From assembly GCA_910579275.1 (NCBI GenBank), contig CAJTTO010000048.1, positions 1 through 30,816 of the forward strand: DNA of 30,816 nt, read 5' to 3'. Below are positions 26,331-30,816 of this stretch, piece by piece. Within the stretch, counting starts at the first letter, position 1; each line of letters starts with the position of its first letter. The notes beneath the pieces are model-generated. The model worked only from the letters and a program-made list of their open reading frames with translations, did no database searches and was not told where the DNA came from. The position numbers and the translations under genes were made by a program. The DNA is from an uncultured Lachnospiraceae bacterium. Its GTDB lineage: Bacteria; Bacillota; Clostridia; Lachnospirales; Lachnospiraceae.

Positions 26331-26842
26331 ACAATACCTCCGTTTGTTTCTGTGAATATGTAGTTTTTGATTTGTGATGTTTCAACAGTTAAGCCGGCTA
26401 TTTACAACATCTAAAATTAAAATACATTAAAAATATCACAGAAACAATGGTTAAAATGATAACTTAATTTAAGTAATTGTTGTGCATATTGAACATAACG
26501 TTAAAGTAGTATGTTTAAATATCACTAACTATCTAATTAAAAACAAGTTAAATATATAGTAAATTGCTAAAAAAGAAGCCTTGCAAGTCATAAAAAAGAG
26601 ATAACTGATGAAAAAAGTGACGAATAGTTATAAAAAATATTTTAAGGGCAGCAGCTAATGCATTGTTTTTACATGAAAAATGCACAATTTATGGTTGGTT
26701 TTGCACGCAAAAGGTCTGACAGTGTAAAAATGTTACAAATTATGAGTGAAACCAGCGGAAAAACAGAAGAACTGTGTACGCGGGAAAAACTTTATGATAA
26801 AATAGATTTATCAGATTAACAAAATGAGAGGAAGTGCACATT
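26331..26842. other. AT-rich divergent promoter region between mannanase and sensor-hydrogenase genes
   Basis: This 512-bp gap is strongly A+T-rich and has no credible gene. At the left it holds the mannanase ribosome site and a weak minus-strand promoter TTGAAA-17-TACATA (26384 down to 26356). At 26382-26398 the minus strand reads GGCTTAACTGTTG-like sequence resembling the MITE end with two mismatches. At the right, TAAAAT (26798-26803) with TGTACG 17 bp upstream is a weak candidate promoter for the gene at 26843. The middle (26400-26640) shows only A/T runs. Confidence 0.5.
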
Positions 26843-28798
26843 ATGTACGGAAACCAGAATGGATTGATCTTTACCAATGACAATTGTATCGGCTGTAATA
26901 AATGCATTTCGGTCTGTCCGGTCATTGTGGCGAACCGGGCGGTCAAGATGGAGAACGGGGAGCAGAGGATAGAAGTGGACGGGGACAGATGCATTGCATG
27001 CGGCGCCTGCTTTGATGCCTGCGAGCACCATGCGAGGGATTTTGTGGATGACACGGAGGAATTTTTTGCAGCGCTTGCAAAGGGTGAGAAAATATCGGTT
27101 CTGTGGGCGCCTGCATTTGCGGCAAATTATCCCAATGAGTACAGGCAGATACTTGGCGGACTTAAAAAACTGGGCGTGAACCGTATCATAAGTGTAAGCT
27201 TTGGGGCTGACATTACCACATGGGGATATGTCAAGTACATAACAGAACATCATTTTCAGGGCGGCATTTCGCAGCCATGCCCTGCAATTGTCAATTATAT
27301 AGAACATTATGTTCCGCAGCTGATACCAAAGCTTGTTCCGGTTCAGAGCCCGCTGATGTGCGCGGCGATTTACGCAAAAAAATATCTGAACATAACAGAC
27401 AAGCTCGCATTTATCAGTCCCTGCATAGCCAAGAAAGACGAGATTAGCGACCCGAGGAACAAAGGGTATGTGAGTTACAATGTCACGTTTGACCATCTGG
27501 CAGTATATGCCAAAAAACACAATATAAAGGCAGAACCGGCAGCAAATGAGATTGAGTATGGACTGGGTTCCATATATCCTATGCCGGGCGGATTAAAAGA
27601 AAACGTGTACTGGTTTTGCGGTGAGGAAGTGTTTGTGCGCCAGATAGAGGGGGAAAAGCATGCATACGAATTCCTTGAGGACTATAAGGAGCGGGTGCTG
27701 GCAGGCAAAAAACTCCCGTTTATGGTTGATGCGCTCAATTGTTCCCAGGGATGTATATACGGGACAGGCATCGAGGAGGAAAAGACAAAAAGCGACGATA
27801 TTCTCTATGAGCTTCAGGCGATAAAGGCGGCGAGCAAGTCAAGGCGCAAAGGGAGTGCGTGGGCGAAAAATGCATCCCCTGCCCAGCGTCTGCGCAGTCT
27901 CAACAAGCAGTTTGCGCATCTGAAGATTAATGATTTTATCAGAGAATACACGGATAAGTCAAAAGGCAATGAGATACAGAAACCGAGTCAGGCGGAACTC
28001 AATGACATTTTTTCAGACATGAACAAGAAAACGAAACATGCACAGGGTATTGACTGCAGTGCCTGCGGGTACAGTACCTGTACGGATATGGCGGCTGCCA
28101 TTTATAATGGCTGTAACAACAAGGAAAGCTGTGTCCATTATATTAAGAACCTCGCGGAGCAGGAGAGAGAACGTCTTCAGGCAGTCTCGGACGAGATGGA
28201 GGCAAAGAACGAGGAAATATTCAGAAAGAATGATACCATTGAGAAGATGGTTTCAGAGGCGAATGATGAGTTTAACACCCTGAACCTGTCGATTGACGAA
28301 ATGATTGACGGCAACAATACCAACGCGGAGGAGAGTACCAATATCAGCATGGCGATGGTTGACGTGGTTGAGTTCTGCGATGACATGAAGAAATCATTTG
28401 ACGAAATCAGGGAATTGCTGGAGCAGCTTGGAGGAAACAACGAAAACATTACAAAAGTGGCATCCAAGACAAATTTGCTGTCACTAAATGCATCCATAGA
28501 GGCCGCGAGAGCCGGAGAGGTCGGCAAGGGCTTTGCGGTAGTTGCCCAAGAGATAAAGACGCTGAGCGATGTCAGCAAAAATGCTGCCGACGACAGCAAT
28601 AAGAACAAGGAGCACATTGTGGAGGCGATGACAAGGCTGCGCGAGAATGCCGATAACCTTATGAAGGTAGTGGATAACGTGAATGAACGGATTACCAGTC
28701 TGGCAGCGAGCACGGAGGAGATAGCGGCTTCAGCCACGATGGTTGGACAGGTCGCATCGGAGCTCCATGACAAATTTGACAAAATCAACGCTTTATAA
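26843..28798 (+). CDS. [FeFe]-hydrogenase-like H-cluster protein fused to a chemotaxis (MCP) signalling domain
   Basis: A 651-residue soluble protein without membrane segments. Two 4Fe-4S motifs come first (CIGCNKCISVC, Cys15-25; CIACGACFDAC, Cys50-60). The hydrogenase large-subunit domain follows, with all four H-cluster cysteines in place: Cys146 (L1, SQPCPA), Cys194 (L2, SPCIAKKDE), Cys300 and Cys304 (L3, NCSQGCIYGTG). The L1 position that is a proton-transfer Cys in catalytic enzymes is Pro145. A further cluster motif (CSACGYSTC, residues 405-413, plus Cys424/430) resembles the Fe4S4 domain of RsxB-type proteins. A coiled coil leads to an MCP signalling tip (NLLSLNASIEAARAGE, residues about 545-560). 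The likely role is sensing H2 or redox state and controlling CheA. AGAGGA supports the ATG at 26843 over a GTG at 26834. It is monocistronic, with its own terminator. Confidence 0.9.
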   Translation: MYGNQNGLIFTNDNCIGCNKCISVCPVIVANRAVKMENGEQRIEVDGDRCIACGACFDACEHHARDFVDDTEEFFAALAKGEKISVLWAPAFAANYPNEYRQILGGLKKLGVNRIISVSFGADITTWGYVKYITEHHFQGGISQPCPAIVNYIEHYVPQLIPKLVPVQSPLMCAAIYAKKYLNITDKLAFISPCIAKKDEISDPRNKGYVSYNVTFDHLAVYAKKHNIKAEPAANEIEYGLGSIYPMPGGLKENVYWFCGEEVFVRQIEGEKHAYEFLEDYKERVLAGKKLPFMVDALNCSQGCIYGTGIEEEKTKSDDILYELQAIKAASKSRRKGSAWAKNASPAQRLRSLNKQFAHLKINDFIREYTDKSKGNEIQKPSQAELNDIFSDMNKKTKHAQGIDCSACGYSTCTDMAAAIYNGCNNKESCVHYIKNLAEQERERLQAVSDEMEAKNEEIFRKNDTIEKMVSEANDEFNTLNLSIDEMIDGNNTNAEESTNISMAMVDVVEFCDDMKKSFDEIRELLEQLGGNNENITKVASKTNLLSLNASIEAARAGEVGKGFAVVAQEIKTLSDVSKNAADDSNKNKEHIVEAMTRLRENADNLMKVVDNVNERITSLAASTEEIAASATMVGQVASELHDKFDKINAL

Positions 28799-28812
28799 AG
28801 TGAAGTGCACAT

Positions 28813-28847
28813 AAATCCATGCAGGGCGGACTTTGCATGGATTTTTT
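28813..28847. terminator. Terminator of the sensor-hydrogenase gene
   Basis: AAATCCATGCA and TGCATGGATTT form a perfect 11-bp stem with a 10-nt loop, followed by T6. It lies 14 nt after the stop codon. Its loop and right arm contain GGACTTTGCA (28828-28837), which recurs inside the neighbouring MITE. Confidence 0.9.
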
Positions 28848-28875
28848 ATGCGCAGCCCCATGCAGGGGAAGTATG
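28848..28875 (-). repeat. 28-nt dispersed repeat, minus-strand copy
   Basis: The reverse complement of this stretch matches 30567-30594 at 26 of 28 positions. It ends GCTGCGCAT and runs directly into the A tract of a terminator hairpin, as the other copy does. The two differences (positions 10 and 19 of the repeat) are C and G here, T and A in the other copy. They pair with each other in a small hairpin with loop GCAT. Confidence 0.75.
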
Positions 28876-28881
28876 TCGGCA

Positions 28882-29052
28882 GTATTTTGGTAACAGTTCA
28901 GCCCGGGACTTTGCACTGGCTGCAAAGTCCGTAAAATAACATATAGGCAGAGATGCATCAAGCCACGGTACGTGGCTTTGATACTACGAAGTGGTTTTGC
29001 ATGGCTTGATGCCTGTAACAGGAAGCCGAAGGCTGAACTGTTACGTATTTTG
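28882..29052. repeat. 8-bp target-site duplication flanking the MITE
   Basis: GTATTTTG occurs at 28882-28889 and again at 29045-29052, directly abutting the two ends of the 155-bp element. A perfect 8-bp match at exactly these positions marks a transposition event and suggests a fairly recent one. Confidence 0.85.
28890..29044. mobile_element. 155-bp MITE with GTAA-starting inverted repeats, IS66-type
   Basis: Perfect 14-bp terminal inverted repeats, GTAACAGTTCAGCC (28890-28903) and GGCTGAACTGTTAC (29031-29044), bound the element and are flanked by an exact 8-bp duplication. Ends beginning GTAA together with 8-bp duplications are the known hallmark of the IS66 family, so it is probably moved in trans by an IS66-type transposase. 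No transposase gene is in the window. Internally it is highly structured. GGACTTTGCA/TGCAAAGTCC form a 10-bp hairpin (28906-28930). GCATCAAGCCA (28955-28965) pairs with TGGCTTGATGC (29002-29012). AGCCACG-GTA-CGTGGCT (28961-28977) is an alternative hairpin that competes with it. Confidence 0.85.
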
Positions 29053-29056
29053 ACGG

Positions 29057-29085
29057 TTGAAGTTGCGGAAAAAAAAGCGTATAAT
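29057..29085 (+). promoter_or_regulatory. Promoter of trpB2
   Basis: TTGAAG (29057-29062), a 17-bp spacer and TATAAT (29080-29085). The -35 box begins 12 bp after the MITE and overlaps no part of it. The element therefore replaced whatever lay upstream of this promoter. Confidence 0.7.
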
Positions 29086-29135
29086 CAAATCATCTGTCAA
29101 AAAGATAATTTAAACAATGAAAGTGAGAATAGCAC

Positions 29136-30515
29136 ATGGACAAAAAAATACCTTACAAGATTTATCTGGAAGAAAGCGAGATGCCCCGGCAGTGGTATAA
29201 TGTGAGGGCGGATATGAAAAATAAACCGGCGCCGATACTCAATCCGGCAACGATGAAACCGATTACGATCGAGGAACTGTCGCCGATTTTCTGCGAGGAG
29301 CTTGCGAAACAGGAACTGGATGACACGACACCTTACTTTGACATACCGCAGGAGATACGTGATTTCTACAAAATGTACCGTCCGTCACCGCTGACACGCG
29401 CGTACTGTCTGGAAAAGAAGCTGGACACACCCGCACATATCTATTATAAGTTTGAGGGGAACAACACGTCGGGCAGCCATAAGCTGAACTCGGCAATTGC
29501 GCAGGCATATTACGCAAAACAGCAGGGATTAAAGGGCGTTACGACAGAGACGGGTGCAGGCCAGTGGGGAACCGCATTGTCTATGGCGTGTTCCTACTTT
29601 GATCTGGACTGTCAGGTATATATGGTGAAGGTGTCCTATGAACAGAAACCGTTCCGGCGCGAGGTGATGAGGACGTACGGTGCGAAAGTCACACCGTCCC
29701 CTTCCATGCTCACGAGTGTCGGGAGAAAGATTAATGAGGAGTTTCCCGGAACGTCAGGAAGCCTTGGATGTGCGATTTCTGAGGCGGTTGAGGCAGCCAC
29801 GGCGCAGGAGGGCTACCGCTACGTGCTTGGCTCCGTGCTGTCACAGGTTCTGCTGCATCAGACCATTATCGGGCTGGAGACGAAGTCCGCACTGGATAAG
29901 TACGGTATTAAGGCAGATATGATTATAGGCTGTGCAGGCGGCGGTTCCAATCTGGGCGGATTGATTTCGCCTTTTGCGGGGGAAATGCTAAGGGGCGAGG
30001 CTGATTATGAGATTGTGGCTGTGGAGCCGGCATCATGCCCGAGCCTTACAAGGGGCGTTTATGCATATGACTACTGTGATACAGGCAAAATTTGCCCGCT
30101 TGCGAAAATGTATACGCTGGGAAGCGGATTTATACCTTCGGCGAATCATGCAGGGGGACTGCGTTATCACGGTATGAGCTCCATTGTGTCACAGCTTTAT
30201 GACGACGGCATCATCTCGGCGCGGAGTGTGGAACAGACAGAAGTGTTCAGGGCGGCACAGACCTTTGCAAAGGTGGAGGGAATCCTGCCGGCGCCTGAAA
30301 GCAGCCACGCAATCCGGGTTGCGATAGACGAGGCACTGAAATGTAAAGAGACAGGTGAGGAGAAAAACATCGTGTTCGGACTTACCGGAACAGGATATTT
30401 TGACATGGTGGCATACCAGAAGTTTAATGACGGTGAGATGGCTGACTATGTACCGACTGATGAAGAACTCGCAAAGAGCTTTGCGTCACTGCCGCAAATA
30501 AACGCAATCGAGTAG
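29136..30515 (+). CDS. TrpB2-type tryptophan synthase beta chain
   Basis: This PLP enzyme of 459 residues is longer than standard TrpB (about 400). It starts like the TrpB2 group (PYKIYLEESEMPRQWYNV, then RPSPLTRA). The cofactor Lys116 lies in GSHKLNSA. GAGQWGTALS, the phosphate-binding GCAGGGSNLGG and the C-terminal FGLTGTGYFD are present. It joins indole and serine to tryptophan. TrpB2 proteins usually work without TrpA, and may salvage free indole, which is abundant in the gut. No other trp gene is in the window. The ribosome site is weak (GTGAGAA), and the gene has its own promoter and terminator. Confidence 0.93.
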   Translation: MDKKIPYKIYLEESEMPRQWYNVRADMKNKPAPILNPATMKPITIEELSPIFCEELAKQELDDTTPYFDIPQEIRDFYKMYRPSPLTRAYCLEKKLDTPAHIYYKFEGNNTSGSHKLNSAIAQAYYAKQQGLKGVTTETGAGQWGTALSMACSYFDLDCQVYMVKVSYEQKPFRREVMRTYGAKVTPSPSMLTSVGRKINEEFPGTSGSLGCAISEAVEAATAQEGYRYVLGSVLSQVLLHQTIIGLETKSALDKYGIKADMIIGCAGGGSNLGGLISPFAGEMLRGEADYEIVAVEPASCPSLTRGVYAYDYCDTGKICPLAKMYTLGSGFIPSANHAGGLRYHGMSSIVSQLYDDGIISARSVEQTEVFRAAQTFAKVEGILPAPESSHAIRVAIDEALKCKETGEEKNIVFGLTGTGYFDMVAYQKFNDGEMADYVPTDEELAKSFASLPQINAIE

Positions 30516-30540
30516 GGAAGGTCCTTTCTTCCTACACGCC

Positions 30541-30592
30541 GCGTGCTCCATGCGCCGCTTCTGCGGCATACTTCCTCTGCATGGAGCTGCGC
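30541..30592. repeat. Nested stem-loop just before the trpB2 terminator
   Basis: GCTCCATGC (30545-30553) pairs with GCATGGAGC (30579-30587). GCG (30541-30543) and CGC (30590-30592) extend the stem past a small bulge. Inside it, GCCGC-TTCT-GCGGC (30554-30567) forms a second hairpin. The right half is part of the 28-nt repeat. It may be a structured 3' end of the trpB2 message. Confidence 0.65.
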
Positions 30593-30594
30593 AT
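30567..30594 (+). repeat. 28-nt dispersed repeat, plus-strand copy
   Basis: It matches the reverse complement of 28848-28875 with two differences that preserve pairing (T10-A19 here, C10-G19 there). The copy leads into AAAAAT and the terminator stem. Together the two copies flank trpB2 in inverted orientation. Confidence 0.75.
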
Positions 30595-30636
30595 AAAAAT
30601 CGGGCGGGGAAATTCCCCGCCCGATTTTTTAAAATT
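30595..30636. terminator. Strong terminator of trpB2
   Basis: AAAAATCGGGCGGGGA and TCCCCGCCCGATTTTT form a perfect 16-bp stem with an AAT loop, followed by a T tract. Being symmetrical, it can also stop transcription leaving the tRNA-Met gene on the minus strand. Confidence 0.95.
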
Positions 30637-30658
30637 TTTTGTCTGATTCCATAAAAAA

Positions 30659-30732
30659 TAGCGAAGGGGGGATTCGAACCCTCGACACCACGGGTATGAA
30701 CCGTGTGCTCTAGCCAACTGAGCTACTTCGCC
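30659..30732 (-). tRNA. tRNA-Met (anticodon CAT), elongator type
   Basis: On the minus strand the acceptor GGCGAAG pairs with CTTCGCT (G-U at the first pair), with discriminator A. The D arm contains AGCTCAGTTGGCTAGAGC, the anticodon loop TTCATAC lies in stem ACGG/CCGT, and the T loop is TTCGAAT. The regular G1 pair and ordinary anticodon stem fit elongator Met, not initiator. A tRNA-Ile with modified CAT cannot be fully excluded. CCA is not encoded. Confidence 0.93.
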
Positions 30733-30816
30733 ATCTTAGACCATGAGGTCACACTGTATTGTTCCCTCAAAACCGAACACAAAAATTGATCTCTTATCTA
30801 TCTTTCTGTCTGACAT

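Noticed and set aside
28972..29205. 77-codon open frame across the MITE and the trpB2 promoter
   Set aside because: It runs through inverted repeats and promoter boxes, and has no ribosome site or protein-like pattern.
30532..30717. 61-codon minus-strand open frame at the right end
   Set aside because: It covers tRNA-Met and the trpB2 terminator and is not a gene.

Overview
The window looks like chromosomal DNA from an anaerobic, gut-type Clostridia bacterium, most likely a member of the Lachnospiraceae. The reasons are strong AGGAGG-type ribosome sites, TTGAAN-17-TATAAT promoters, a large single-chain PurL, a GPH-type lactose transporter, a CBM35-GH5_8 mannanase, a QueH-type queuosine enzyme and an [FeFe]-hydrogenase-like sensor. 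No plasmid, phage or CRISPR functions are visible. The genus is an inference from gene content; no database was consulted.

Layout. 1-2.6 kb is an AT-richer accessory stretch: a HAD-like hydrolase with an altered motif I, a decayed small reading frame, and an AAA ATPase fused to a PD-(D/E)XK nuclease domain. 2.6-6.5 kb is purL. 6.6-12.2 kb is a lactose/galactoside locus: a convergent AraC-type regulator, then lacZ (GH2) and a GPH sugar:cation symporter. 12.3-16.3 kb is a hybrid sensor kinase followed after 3 bp by an orphan lipoprotein solute-binding protein. A tRNA-Gly(CCC) lies at 16.3 kb on the minus strand. 16.7-21.8 kb has two small conserved-looking genes of unknown function and carAB. 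22-24.4 kb is queH-argS. 24.4-26.3 kb is a secreted mannanase on the minus strand. 26.8-28.8 kb is a soluble protein joining a hydrogenase H-cluster domain to a chemotaxis signalling domain. 29.1-30.5 kb is a TrpB2-type tryptophan synthase beta chain. A tRNA-Met(CAT) on the minus strand closes the window, possibly next to an rRNA operon outside it.

How parts work together. The AraC regulator, LacZ and GPH transporter form a uptake-and-hydrolysis module for beta-galactosides. The sensor kinase and its lipoprotein probably form an extracellular ligand-sensing pair, because no ABC permease is nearby. The mannanase suggests growth on plant beta-mannan. The hydrogenase-like chemoreceptor suggests that motility or another Che-type output responds to H2 or redox state. 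purL, carAB, queH, argS and trpB2 are housekeeping genes.

The most unusual non-coding features are in the 337-bp gap before trpB2. It holds a 155-bp element with perfect 14-bp terminal inverted repeats starting GTAA and a perfect 8-bp target duplication, the signature of an IS66-type MITE. Related end sequences sit next to the promoters of purL and carA. A separate 28-nt repeat flanks trpB2 in inverted orientation, and its two differences fall on paired positions of a small hairpin.
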